DNA of 61,115 bases from Actinomadura sp. 6K520 (GTDB lineage: Bacteria; Actinomycetota; Actinomycetes; Streptosporangiales; Streptosporangiaceae). A program made the position numbers and the translations under genes. A model generated the notes under the pieces. That model did not search any database. It was given only the letters and a program-made list of their open reading frames with translations, and was not told the DNA's origin. The DNA lies in the NCBI RefSeq assembly GCF_004349245.1, contig NZ_SMLC01000027.1, positions 1 to 61,115 of the forward strand. The letters are read 5' to 3'. Shown piece after piece: positions 9,546-18,330 of this stretch. Within the stretch, counting starts at the first letter, position 1; every line of letters starts with the position of its first letter.

Positions 9546-9724
9546 GGCCGGAGCGTAGAACGGGGTCTTCGTCCGCCTGCGAACCGTTAATGAAGACTCC
9601 ACCAATTTGCAATGGCTTGTCGGAATCCGCGGCGCCGTCGGCCCGCGGCCCGGTCCGCCGTTCGCCGGAAGACCGTCCCATGCCCCTGCGATAATCCCGC
9701 GGGAGACGCGACCGAGGGAGAGCC

Positions 9725-10519
9725 GTGACAGAGTCGCCGGTCGGATCCGGGTACGCCCGCACCCGGGACATCATCGTCGCCGCGATCCTCCTCCTCGCCC
9801 TCACCGCCCTGCTCGTGATCGTCCTCGTGCAGGCGTGGCCGCCCGCGCCGGAGATCGCGCCGGACGGCCGGACCGAGCCGGCCGCGCGCGCCACGACCGT
9901 CGAGCTGCCCGGCTGGTCGCCCACGCTGTCCCGCGAGACGAGCCTGTTCGTGGTCGTCATGGCCGCGGGCGCGCTGGGCGCCGCCGTGCACGTGCTGCGG
10001 TCGTTCTACTGGTACGTCGGCAACCGGGCGCTGCGGCGCAGCTGGCTGATGATGTACCTGCTGCTCCCGTTCGTCGGCGCGCTGCTCGGGCTGATCGTCT
10101 ACCTCGTGCTGCGCGGCGGCCTGACGTCCCCGACGGGCGGCGCGTCCGACATCAACCCGTACGGCATCGCGGCCATCGCCGCGCTCGTCGGGCTGTTCTC
10201 CCGCGAGACGTCCGAGAAGCTCCGCAGCGTCTTCGGGACGCTCCTCGCCCAGGCGCCGCACGGACGCGACCAGGCCCTCGCGCCCCGGATCACCGCGGTC
10301 GAGCCGGCGAGCGGCCCGGTCGGCACCGTGGTCGCCCTGCACGGCGGCGGACTCGGCTCCGCGACCGCGGTCCGGTTCGGTGCCGCGCAGTCGCGCATCA
10401 CCGACGCGGGGGACACGCTCATCCGGACCGCCGTCCCGCCGGGCGCCACCTCGGGACCGCCGGTGGTACTCACCCCGGCCGGCGCGGTGACCGCCCCGGC
10501 CGTCTTCACGGTCGAGTGA
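9725..10519 (+). CDS. Membrane protein with C-terminal IPT/TIG domain
   Basis: A 264-residue protein with a GTG start. Hydrophobic spans appear at about 16-37, 78-96 and 109-131, with a possible fourth around 146-160. The soluble C-terminal 85 residues, beginning PRITAVEPASGPVGTVV, are a typical IPT/TIG immunoglobulin-like domain. No catalytic motif is visible. Its last 14 bases overlap the end of the convergent nitrilase-fold gene. Function unknown; the domain architecture suggests a protein-interaction role at the envelope. Confidence 0.75.
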   Translation: MTESPVGSGYARTRDIIVAAILLLALTALLVIVLVQAWPPAPEIAPDGRTEPAARATTVELPGWSPTLSRETSLFVVVMAAGALGAAVHVLRSFYWYVGNRALRRSWLMMYLLLPFVGALLGLIVYLVLRGGLTSPTGGASDINPYGIAAIAALVGLFSRETSEKLRSVFGTLLAQAPHGRDQALAPRITAVEPASGPVGTVVALHGGGLGSATAVRFGAAQSRITDAGDTLIRTAVPPGATSGPPVVLTPAGAVTAPAVFTVE

Positions 10520-11972
10520 CCTGCGCGGGGTCCCGCCAGTGGGGGTGCCAGACGTCGTAGGCGGCGCCCGGGAACACGCGGGGCAGCTCCGACGTGGGCA
10601 GGCGGCCGAGCTCGCCACCCGTGCGCGCGACGCCGAACTGCCGTTCGGTGACGTAGGCGTCGCGGTCCAGCCGCTGCGGCCCCGACACGAGGCAGGTGTA
10701 GCGGGGGCCGGGCAGGTCGTCGTCGGGGATGGCGGCGCCGATCGCGAGGCTGTTGGACACCGTGACCCAGCTGCCGAGCGTCATCACCTGCCGTTCGGAG
10801 CCCTGGTCCTCCCAGCGGTGCTCCAGGATCGGCTTGGAGAAGATCGGGACGAGCAGGTGCGACACCCCGCACGCCTCCAGCTCCCGCTCCCAGCCGGTCG
10901 ACCGGCCGAGGTCCTCGCAGATCAGCACGGCGAGCCGGCCGAGCGAGGAGTCGAGCACCCGGATCCGCGTGCCGCGCCGCGCGTACTCCACGGCCGTCCC
11001 GGCGGCCGGGGCGTCCGGCAGCCGCCACAGCCTCATCTGCCCGGCGTCCAGCGTGAAACCGGACAGCTTGTCCTGGACGAGGAGCTCCTGCCCCGTCCAG
11101 CGGTCGAGGAGGACGGCGCGGTTCGGCGGCGGGTCGTCCCGCCCGAGCGGGCCGCTGCCGAGCAGCAGGAAGCGCAGCGGGCGGCGGTCCCGATCGCGTC
11201 CGGCGCTGTCGAACGCGACCTCCTTCCAGTGCTCCAGCAGCGCGTCCGACAGCGACGCCTCCGGCATCACCGCGAGCTGCGCGCCGGACTCGTCCAGCCG
11301 CCGGACGATCGCCTTGATGCGGCTGCGGATGCCGGACGAGTCCATCGGGCGGAGCCGGTAGACGGTCAGCCCGTCCCGTTCCTCGAACCGGATGTCGACG
11401 TCGTCGAACGTCTCCAGCACGGGCGCGCAGCCGACCGTGACGGGCTCGTCCCGGCTGAAGTGCGGGTCGTTCACCGCGGGCAGCACGGTGTGGTCGATGC
11501 GCTCCCACTGCGCCTGGGGGACGCGGTGGACTCCGAAGAACTCCGCCTTGGCGCGCGCCCCGCGCGGCCGGCCGGGGAACGCGCAGCGGGGGAGCAGCGC
11601 ACCCGTCGTCCCGGGCCCGTTCATCCTCCCCTCGGTCAGGTAGTTGACCAGGACCCCGGAGAGCGCGGGCGCGTCGTGGTACGGCGCGTACGGGCTCGCG
11701 TGCGCCAGCGCGGTGTCGAGCCCGAGCAGGATCGTGAACGCGCCGAGGTCGCCGCGGGCGGCGATGATCCGCGCCGTCTCCGCGGGGTCGAGGACGCCGT
11801 GCTCCAGCACCGTCTCGGCGATCTCGTTCGCCTCGCGGCGCACCCCTTCCTCGGCGTACCAGTGCGTGGCCGTCCACCCCTGGAAGACGTCGTCCGCGAG
11901 CGAGTCGTAGAGATGGACGAAGAGATCAGCTGGTTCGGCCGGGTAGGCGGCTGCAGCCAACTGATCCGTCAT
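10506..11972 (-). CDS. Nitrilase-fold (carbon-nitrogen hydrolase) protein with long N-terminal extension
   Basis: A 488-residue protein whose second half carries the C-N hydrolase triad: Glu238 in AVMPEAS, Lys302 in VQDKLSG and Cys352 in LAVLICEDLG, in the right order and spacing. The first roughly 190 residues do not look like any domain I know and are unusual, since nitrilases are commonly about 270-300 residues. Such enzymes cleave amides, nitriles or carbamoyl groups. Head-to-head with a winged-helix regulator (12152), which is the natural candidate controller. Superfamily confident, substrate unknown. Confidence 0.78.
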   Translation of the reverse strand: MTDQLAAAAYPAEPADLFVHLYDSLADDVFQGWTATHWYAEEGVRREANEIAETVLEHGVLDPAETARIIAARGDLGAFTILLGLDTALAHASPYAPYHDAPALSGVLVNYLTEGRMNGPGTTGALLPRCAFPGRPRGARAKAEFFGVHRVPQAQWERIDHTVLPAVNDPHFSRDEPVTVGCAPVLETFDDVDIRFEERDGLTVYRLRPMDSSGIRSRIKAIVRRLDESGAQLAVMPEASLSDALLEHWKEVAFDSAGRDRDRRPLRFLLLGSGPLGRDDPPPNRAVLLDRWTGQELLVQDKLSGFTLDAGQMRLWRLPDAPAAGTAVEYARRGTRIRVLDSSLGRLAVLICEDLGRSTGWERELEACGVSHLLVPIFSKPILEHRWEDQGSERQVMTLGSWVTVSNSLAIGAAIPDDDLPGPRYTCLVSGPQRLDRDAYVTERQFGVARTGGELGRLPTSELPRVFPGAAYDVWHPHWRDPAQVTRP

Positions 11973-12081
11973 AAGCGCCCCCGGGGGAGTTGACAGGCAC
12001 GGTCACGGGTGGTGCATCGATGCTAACTCTCCCGCGCACCGCTTTTCGTGTCGTCCGCTACAGAACCGGGACATGTGTCAC

Positions 12082-12110
12082 TTGACATTCACTTGGCAAG
12101 GGCGCAGTCT
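12082..12110 (+). promoter_or_regulatory. Possible sigma-70-type promoter for the winged-helix gene
   Basis: TTGACA at 12082-12087 is followed after 17 bases by CAGTCT at 12105-12110, which keeps only the A2 and T6 of the -10 consensus. It points at the ATG at 12152. Confidence 0.35.
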
Positions 12111-12151
12111 GGGGGAGTCCGGCGGTGCCCGTCGAACCCAGGGGAGCGACC

Positions 12152-12883
12152 ATGAGTGCCTTGAACGACTCCGCGACCGACTCCGTCCACAACCGCCGGA
12201 CCGAGGTCCGGCGCCTCATCGACGCGATGGAACACGCCAAGGTCATCAGCGACGGCCACTTCAGCGCGCTCGGCATGCTCATCACCGACGCGTCGCTGAG
12301 CGCGGACGAGCCCGCACTGGTCGAATGCCAGGACGGGCTGCAGTGGCTGCACCGCCACTACCTGGACATCGACGCCCTCGACGCCCCGCAGCGCGAGCAG
12401 CGCGGCCGCATCCTCGGGCTGATCGACGTCGTGCACTGGGCGCTGAAGCGGCTCCCGTCCGGCCTCCAGCTCGCGCTGCAGCCCGAGGGCCACGCGGCGC
12501 GCTTCCTGGTCGCGGTGTCCCGGCGGCCGGGCATGTCCAACCGGCAGCTCGCCACCGAACTCGGCACCGACGAGACCGAGATCAGCCGCGTCGGGCGCAA
12601 GCTGCTGTCCGCGGGCGTCGTGTGGCGCCGCAAGGAGTGGCGGCACAACGCGTGGGACCTCACCCCGAGGGGCCGCCAGTACCTGGAGACGTCCGGCCTC
12701 CTCCCCGCGGGCACCGAGACCGGCCCCGAGGCCGACGCCGTCGCGGATGCCGGGCCCGGCCGCCGGGCCGAACCCGCCCGGCCGGCGGAGACCGCCACCC
12801 GCTCCCCGGACGGCGTCCCGCGCCGCAGGCCCGCGAGCGGCCCGGCCCGTCCCCAGGAACCCCCGCGTCCCGCCCGCGGTTAG
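12152..12883 (+). CDS. Winged-helix (MarR-like) DNA-binding protein
   Basis: A 243-residue protein. The central region (about 120-185, beginning RRPGMSNRQLATELGTDETE) reads as a winged helix with a wing around GVVWRRKEWRHN and a LTPRGRQYLE ending seen in MarR-type regulators. The last 50 residues are a Pro/Arg-rich low-complexity tail. AGGGGAG at 12139-12145 supports the ATG at 12152 over a GTG at 12125. Divergent from the nitrilase-fold gene and convergent with the MFS gene, sharing four bases with its end. Ligand unknown. Confidence 0.7.
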   Translation: MSALNDSATDSVHNRRTEVRRLIDAMEHAKVISDGHFSALGMLITDASLSADEPALVECQDGLQWLHRHYLDIDALDAPQREQRGRILGLIDVVHWALKRLPSGLQLALQPEGHAARFLVAVSRRPGMSNRQLATELGTDETEISRVGRKLLSAGVVWRRKEWRHNAWDLTPRGRQYLETSGLLPAGTETGPEADAVADAGPGRRAEPARPAETATRSPDGVPRRRPASGPARPQEPPRPARG

Positions 12884-14067
12884 CGGGCGGGGGGACCGCC
12901 GGCGCGGCGGCGGAGCGCCAGCGGGACGGACAGGAAGATCACCGCGGCGGTGAGGGCGAAGGCGGCCGGGTAGCCGGTGTGCGCGACGGCGAGGCCGAAC
13001 GCGACGCCGCCGGCGCCCATGCCGCCGTCGTAGCCGATGTTCCACAGCGCGCTGACCGTCCCGTAGCCGGACACGGGCGCCCGCTCGTACATCATCGCCA
13101 GGCTCGCGTTCTGCGTCACCCCGAACCCCGCGCCGAACAGGATCATCGAGGCGAACACGGCGACCGGGTTCGGGACGAGGACCAGCAGCGCGATCCCCGC
13201 CGCCGCGAGGAGCACCGCGGGCGCGAGCAGGCGGGCGGCGCCGTGCCGGTCCCCGGCGCGTCCCGCCTGCCAGCGGGTGAGCGTCGTGGCGGCCGGCTGG
13301 ACGAACAGCGCCGCCGCCGCGACCCCCGCGGCGGGGACCGCCTCCGGCAGGAACGTGATCAGGATGCCCGCCGCCATCGCGGTCGAGGCGAACGCGGCCG
13401 CGGGACGCAGCAGTTCGGGTGACCGCAGTGCCGCGGTCATGCCGAGGGACCCCCGCGCGGACCCGGACGCCAGGCGGCGCGGCAGGCCGGGCAGCGCGGC
13501 GAGGGCCGCCAGCGAGGCCACCGAGGCCGCGATGAACACCGGCGGGTAGCCGACCTGCCCGGCGAGCCACACCCCGAGCGGCAGCGCCAGCAGCGTCGGC
13601 AGCCCGGCGGTGAGCCCGAACAGGCCGAGCGCCTCGCCGCGCCGCTCCGCCGGGGCGAGCGCCGCGACCAGCGCGTTCGGGACCACCACCGCGATCCCGA
13701 AGCCGACGCCGCGCACCAGGCTCACCGCGATGATCGTCGCCATCCCGGACGAGGCGGTCAGCGCCAGCGCGGGCAGGCCGAGCAGCAGCAGCCCCGCCGC
13801 GAGCACCGGCACGTATCCGAACCGGATGAGCAGGCGGGGGAGCGCGAGTTCGGTGAGCACCGTCGTCAGCATCAGCGAGCCCGTCGCGAGTCCCGCGCCG
13901 GCCTGGCCCGCCCCGCCGTCCACGGCGTACATCGGGACGACCGAGAGCAGCAGGAACACGCCGGTCAGGCTCAGGAAGGTCGCCGCGAACACCAGCGCCA
14001 GCCGCCGCCCGACCAGGCGCGGGCGTGCCTCGCGGACCCCGTCACCGCGCCGAGATGACTCGCTCAT
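12880..14067 (-). CDS. MFS transporter (drug-efflux type)
   Basis: A 395-residue major facilitator with about 12 hydrophobic spans and short termini. The loop between spans 2 and 3 is weakly conserved (LPRLLIRFG), but RGVGFG and APAERRGEALG match the motif C/loop 4-5 region of efflux-type MFS proteins. Located in the membrane; probably proton-driven export of a small molecule. A perfect 16-bp palindrome 17-32 bases before the start suggests repressor control. Confidence 0.85.
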   Translation of the reverse strand: MSESSRRGDGVREARPRLVGRRLALVFAATFLSLTGVFLLLSVVPMYAVDGGAGQAGAGLATGSLMLTTVLTELALPRLLIRFGYVPVLAAGLLLLGLPALALTASSGMATIIAVSLVRGVGFGIAVVVPNALVAALAPAERRGEALGLFGLTAGLPTLLALPLGVWLAGQVGYPPVFIAASVASLAALAALPGLPRRLASGSARGSLGMTAALRSPELLRPAAAFASTAMAAGILITFLPEAVPAAGVAAAALFVQPAATTLTRWQAGRAGDRHGAARLLAPAVLLAAAGIALLVLVPNPVAVFASMILFGAGFGVTQNASLAMMYERAPVSGYGTVSALWNIGYDGGMGAGGVAFGLAVAHTGYPAAFALTAAVIFLSVPLALRRRAGGPPAR

Positions 14068-14083
14068 GCCGACGACGTTAGAA

Positions 14084-14099
14084 GATCGTCCGGACGATC
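14084..14099. promoter_or_regulatory. Perfect 16-bp palindromic operator before the MFS gene
   Basis: GATCGTCCGGACGATC is fully self-complementary and lies 17 bases upstream of the MFS start codon, in the 150-bp divergent space shared with the secreted lipase gene. Its size fits a TetR-like or similar dimer, but no such regulator gene is adjacent. Confidence 0.6.
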
Positions 14100-14217
14100 C
14101 GGTTATTGAGTTGGTTGCTAAGCGCGGCCTCCGACCATGTGAGCGGACTTCATTCCGCCCGTCGCGCCCCGTGGGACACAGTCGTCACCGTCCGGTTTCC
14201 AGCCCCCTGGAGCGACG

Positions 14218-15507
14218 ATGCGTGTCCGAAGCCTCATCACCACCGCGGCGCTGGGCGTGGCCCTGACCGTGCCCGCGGCCGCGCCGCAGGCGGTCGCCGC
14301 ACCGCGGGACACGACCGCGCCCGCGGGCTGCGACGCCACCGACGCCGACATCTACGCGCCGCCGCCCGCCACCGTCCAGGGGAGCCCGGGAGACCTGCTC
14401 GCCTGCCGCCCGGCGAAGCTGACGAACATTCCCGGCGACGTCCCGATGCGGGCATGGAAGGTCCGGTACGTCTCCACCGACGTCAAGGGCGCGAGGAACG
14501 TGGTGACGGGGACGGTCGCGATCCCCGCCGCGCCCTGGACGGGAGACGGCTCCCGCCCGACCGTCGCGTTCAACCCCGGCACGCTGGGCTCCGCCGAGCG
14601 CTGCGCCTTCTCCAAGCAGCTCGCCGGCGAGTACGTCGACATGTACGAGGGCGGGAACCTGAACCTGTTCCTGCGCGCGGGTCACGCGGTCGCCGCCACG
14701 GACGGGGTCGGTTACCTGAGCGGGCAGGTCCACACGTACATGGTGGGCGCCAACGCCGGGCACGCGCTGCTCGACATCGTCCGGGCGTCCCGCCGGATCC
14801 CCGGCGGGACCCTCACCGCGGACGGCGACGTCGGCATCTCCGGCTACTCCGAGGGCGGTGCCGCGGCGCTGTGGGGCGCGCAGCTCGCCGCGTCCTACGC
14901 GCCCGAGCTGAACGTGGTCGGCGCGGCGGCGGGCGGCGTGCCCGGCGACCTGAAGGTGACCGCGAAGCAGCTGAACGGCAGCCTGTTCGCGGGCTTCCTC
15001 GCCGACGCGCTCGTCGGGCTGCACGCCGCCCACCCCGAGATGCCGTTCACCGAGCTGATGAACGAGCGGGGCACGCGGGCCGTCCAGGACGTGCGGTCGC
15101 ACTGCCTGTTCGGGACGCTCGCGGCGTTCCTCGGCGCGCGGGTCGAGGACTTCTCCGCCGACCGGCTGACGCTGGAGCAGATCTACGCGCTCCGCGGCCC
15201 CGGCGGGGTGACGTGGGGCGAGATCGTCGACCGGCAGCGGCTCGGCGCCGGCATCGGCGTCCCCTCGTCCGGCGCCCGGTACGAGATCGGCTTCCCGGTG
15301 TTCCAGTACCGCGGCTGGTTCGAGGAGATCATCCCGCACGAGACCGAGGACGCCACGCGGCGGCGCTACTGCGACGCCGGCATCACCACGATCTGGAAGC
15401 ACACCTACCCGGCCGAGCACCTGACCACCGACTGGGCCGCCGCCAGGGACGTGACGAACTTCCTCGGCGACCGGTTCGAGGGCAGGCCCGCCGAGGGCAA
15501 CTGCTGA
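14218..15507 (+). CDS. Secreted lipase (LIP family)
   Basis: A 429-residue exported alpha/beta hydrolase. Residues 1-28 form a signal peptide ending AVAAP. The nucleophile elbow GYSEGG places Ser at about 211, as in the secretory lipase (LIP) family of actinobacteria and yeasts. Later DAGITTIWKHTYPAEHL supplies a His region close to the C-terminus. GGAG sits a few bases before the ATG. It precedes the desaturase and acyl-AMP ligase genes on the same strand, so released fatty acids could feed those enzymes. Confidence 0.85.
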   Translation: MRVRSLITTAALGVALTVPAAAPQAVAAPRDTTAPAGCDATDADIYAPPPATVQGSPGDLLACRPAKLTNIPGDVPMRAWKVRYVSTDVKGARNVVTGTVAIPAAPWTGDGSRPTVAFNPGTLGSAERCAFSKQLAGEYVDMYEGGNLNLFLRAGHAVAATDGVGYLSGQVHTYMVGANAGHALLDIVRASRRIPGGTLTADGDVGISGYSEGGAAALWGAQLAASYAPELNVVGAAAGGVPGDLKVTAKQLNGSLFAGFLADALVGLHAAHPEMPFTELMNERGTRAVQDVRSHCLFGTLAAFLGARVEDFSADRLTLEQIYALRGPGGVTWGEIVDRQRLGAGIGVPSSGARYEIGFPVFQYRGWFEEIIPHETEDATRRRYCDAGITTIWKHTYPAEHLTTDWAAARDVTNFLGDRFEGRPAEGNC

Positions 15508-15532
15508 CAACCCGAAACCCAAGGAGCCGAAC

Positions 15533-15553
15533 ATGACAGCGGGCCGATCATGA
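15533..15553 (+). other. Six-codon mini-ORF overlapping the desaturase start
   Basis: AAGGAG at 15521-15526 is ideally spaced from an ATG at 15533, but that frame reads only M-T-A-G-R-S and stops at TGA 15551-15553. This TGA overlaps the ATG at 15550 that opens the desaturase frame (ATGA). The best ribosome binding site therefore drives a six-codon ORF, and the desaturase would start by re-initiation. A two-base indel in a duplicated start unit could have produced this. Confidence 0.55.
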
Positions 15554-15594
15554 CCGCGGGCAACATGACCGCGGGCAACATGACAGCGGACGTC
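15550..15594. repeat. 15-bp tandem repeat at the desaturase start codon
   Basis: ATGACCGCGGGCAAC occurs twice in tandem (15550-15564, 15565-15579), followed by a third degenerate unit beginning ATGACAGCGG (15580). The 17-bp stretch at 15533-15549 looks like a fourth, frame-shifted unit. The encoded N-terminus is M-T-A-G-N repeated, offering three in-frame ATG codons. Confidence 0.85.
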
Positions 15595-16545
15595 GCCGAC
15601 ATCGGCGGCGGCCGGGAAGCGCGACCCGACATCTCCGGGACCGTCCCGTTGCCCGAGCGCATCGCGGTCGTGGTGTTCGTGGCCGCGCCGATCCTCGGGG
15701 TGCTGGGCGCCGTCCCCTTCCTGTGGGGCTGGGGGATCGGCTGGACGGACATCGCCATCTTCGCCCTCCTGTACCCGCTCAACGCGATCGGGATCACGGT
15801 CGGCTACCACCGGCACTTCACCCACGGCGGCTTCAAGGCCAAGCGGTGGCTGCGGATCGCGCTCGCCGTCTTCGGCGGGCAGGCCATGCAGGGGTCGGTC
15901 GTCCGGTGGGTCGCCGACCACCGCCGCCACCACAAGTACTCCGACCAGGAGGGCGACCCCCACTCGCCCTGGGCGTACGGGCCGGGCGTGTGGGGCCTCA
16001 CCAAGGGCCTCTACCACGCGCACATCGGGTGGCTGTTCAGCAAGGACCGCACGTCCCGCAGCAAGTACGCGCCCGACCTGCTCAGGGACAAGGACATCCG
16101 GTTCCTGTCGCTCGACCCCGTGTACGCGGTGATCGTGCTGTCGACGTTCCTCGTCCCGATGGGGCTCGGCGCACTGCTCACCCTCTCCTGGCACGGCGCC
16201 CTCACCGCGCTGTTCTGGGGCGGCCTGATGCGCGTGTTCGTCGGCGAGCACGTCACGTTCTCCATCAACTCCATCTGCCATGTGTTCGGCAAGGAGGACT
16301 TCAAGACCCGCGACAGGGCCCGCAACGTGTGGTGGCTGGCGATCCCGTCGTTCGGCGAGTCCTGGCACAACCTGCACCACGCCGACCCGACGTGCGCCAG
16401 GCACGGCGTCCTGAAGGGGCAGATCGACATCAGCGCCCGGGTCATCTGGATCTTCGAGCGGCTCGGCTGGGTCTGGGACGTGCGGTGGCCCGACCACGAG
16501 CGCCTCGCCGCCCGCCGCGTCACGTCCCAGGGAGAAGCAGCATGA
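15550..16545 (+). CDS. Acyl-CoA/acyl-ACP desaturase (membrane di-iron, delta-9 type)
   Basis: A 331-residue integral-membrane desaturase. The three histidine boxes are present: HRHFTH at about 87-92, HRRHH at 124-128 and HNLHH near 272-276, with hydrophobic spans between and before them. It would introduce a double bond into a fatty acyl chain using oxygen and a reductant. The N-terminus consists of repeated start units, so the true start may be any of three ATGs. The stop overlaps the ATG of the fatty acyl-AMP ligase gene, tying the two enzymes into one operon. Confidence 0.9.
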   Translation: MTAGNMTAGNMTADVADIGGGREARPDISGTVPLPERIAVVVFVAAPILGVLGAVPFLWGWGIGWTDIAIFALLYPLNAIGITVGYHRHFTHGGFKAKRWLRIALAVFGGQAMQGSVVRWVADHRRHHKYSDQEGDPHSPWAYGPGVWGLTKGLYHAHIGWLFSKDRTSRSKYAPDLLRDKDIRFLSLDPVYAVIVLSTFLVPMGLGALLTLSWHGALTALFWGGLMRVFVGEHVTFSINSICHVFGKEDFKTRDRARNVWWLAIPSFGESWHNLHHADPTCARHGVLKGQIDISARVIWIFERLGWVWDVRWPDHERLAARRVTSQGEAA

Positions 16546-18311
16546 GCGACCTTCCCGTCCTCGACCGGACGCCCCTCATCGAACGGCTCGCCCGGTTCGC
16601 CAAGGACTTCCCCGACGACCGGGCCTACACGTTCATGGACTACCTGACCGACCCGGACGGCATCGCCCTCGACGTCACCTGGGGCGAACTGGACCGGCGG
16701 GCCCGCTCGATCGCGGCCGCGATCCGCCGCGCCACCGAGCCGGGACGGCGCGCGGCGCTGCTCGCACCGCAGGACCTGCACTACGTCACCGGGTTCCTCG
16801 GCGCGATGTACGCCCGCGTCATCGGCGTCCCGCTGTTCTCCCCGGACCTGCCCGGCCACGGCGACCGGCTGCTCGCCGTCTACCGGGACGCGGAGCCCGA
16901 CGTCGTGATCACCACGAGCGCGTCGCTGCCGGCCGTCGAGGCGTTCCTGGCCGGGGACGGCGTTCCCGCGCCGGCCGAGATCATCGTCGCGGACCGGGTG
17001 GACGGCGCGCTCGGCTGGACGCCCGAGCCGATCGACCCGGACGACGTCGCCTACCTCCAGTACACGTCCGGCTCCACCCGGACCCCCGCCGGAGTGATCA
17101 TCACGCACGGCAACTTCGCGGCGAACGCCGAGCAGCTGTGGCGCGCGTTCGAGGGCATCCCGCGCGAGTCGACCGGCGTGAACTGGCTCCCGGTGTTCCA
17201 CGACATGGGCCTGGTCACCACCGTCGCGCTGCCGCTCGTGTACGGGAACGCGGGTGTGATCATGGACCCGGTCGCGTTCATCATGCGTCCCGTCCGCTGG
17301 CTGGAGCTGCTCAGCGGGCAGCGCCACGCGTTCACCGGCGGTCCGAACTTCGCCTACGAGTACCTCACCGCGCAGGTCACCGAGGAGGAGAAGCAGGGCC
17401 TCGACCTCAGCGGCGTCCAGGTCTTCATGAACGGCGCCGAACCCATCAGGGAGAGCACGCTCAGCGGGTTCTACGAGGCGTTCAAGGACTGCGGGCTGCG
17501 GCCCGAGGCGCAGGTGTGCGCGTACGGCCTGGCCGAGGCGACCGTCTACGTGTCGGCGTCGTCGCGGTTCCGGGAGCCGACGCGCCGCGCGTTCGACCAC
17601 GAGCGGCTGCGCCGCGGCGTCGCCGAGCCGTGCGCCGCCGACGCGCCGGGCGCGATCCAGCTGATCGCCTGCGGGACGTCCTTCGGCCAGCACGTTGCCG
17701 TCGTCGACGCCGAGACCGGGAGCAGGCTCGCGGAGGGCGAGGTGGGCGAGATCTGGGTGCACGGCCCGAACGTCGCCGCGGGCTACTGGGGCCGCCCCGA
17801 GGCGACCAAGGAGACGTTCGAGGCGACGCTCACCGATCCCGGGGAGCTGCCGGACGGGCCGTGGCTGCGCACCGGCGACCTCGGCGTCCTGCACGGGGGC
17901 GAGCTGTTCGTCACCGGCCGGATCAAGGACCTGGTCATCGTCGACGGCCGCAACCACTACCCGCAGGACATCGAGTTCACCGTCTCGGGCGCCCACAAGG
18001 CGATCCGCCGCGAGTACACCTGCGCCGTGTCCGTCGACGCGTCCACCGAAACGGGCGAGACGGAAGGTCTCGTCGTGATCGCCGAACGGAACCGGCGGGT
18101 GCCGATCGCGCTGCTCGACCCGGACGAGGTGGCGCGGGCGGTGCGCACGGCCGTCAAGCAGCAGCACGACCTGCGCGTCCACGACTTCGTGCTGATCGAG
18201 CCCGGCGGCCTGCTCCGCACCAGCAGCGGCAAGATCGCCCGTTCCGCGTGCCGCCTCGCCTACGTCGGCGGGACCCTGCCGGTCACGGAGGTCCCCGCGA
18301 AGGACGGGTGA
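16542..18311 (+). CDS. Fatty acyl-AMP ligase (FAAL) / AMP-dependent synthetase
   Basis: A 589-residue adenylating enzyme. AMP-binding motifs: LQYTSGSTRTPAGVIITH (P-loop, about 170-187), NWLPVFHDMGL, AYGLAEATVY and TGDLGVLHGGELFVTGRIKDLVI. The VDGRNHYPQDIE signature is typical of FAALs, which activate fatty acids as acyl-AMP and hand them to an acyl carrier protein rather than CoA. The ATGA overlap with the desaturase gene implies coordinated production. No carrier protein, polyketide synthase or NRPS gene lies in the window, so the acceptor is unknown. Confidence 0.87.
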   Translation: MSDLPVLDRTPLIERLARFAKDFPDDRAYTFMDYLTDPDGIALDVTWGELDRRARSIAAAIRRATEPGRRAALLAPQDLHYVTGFLGAMYARVIGVPLFSPDLPGHGDRLLAVYRDAEPDVVITTSASLPAVEAFLAGDGVPAPAEIIVADRVDGALGWTPEPIDPDDVAYLQYTSGSTRTPAGVIITHGNFAANAEQLWRAFEGIPRESTGVNWLPVFHDMGLVTTVALPLVYGNAGVIMDPVAFIMRPVRWLELLSGQRHAFTGGPNFAYEYLTAQVTEEEKQGLDLSGVQVFMNGAEPIRESTLSGFYEAFKDCGLRPEAQVCAYGLAEATVYVSASSRFREPTRRAFDHERLRRGVAEPCAADAPGAIQLIACGTSFGQHVAVVDAETGSRLAEGEVGEIWVHGPNVAAGYWGRPEATKETFEATLTDPGELPDGPWLRTGDLGVLHGGELFVTGRIKDLVIVDGRNHYPQDIEFTVSGAHKAIRREYTCAVSVDASTETGETEGLVVIAERNRRVPIALLDPDEVARAVRTAVKQQHDLRVHDFVLIEPGGLLRTSSGKIARSACRLAYVGGTLPVTEVPAKDG

Positions 18312-18330
18312 GTCAGGCGGCGCGCACGGG

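Noticed and set aside
11990..12029. TTGACA at 11990-11995 as a promoter for the winged-helix gene
   Set aside because: No -10-like hexamer lies at 16-19 bases; the nearest TAAC stretch is about 27 bases away.
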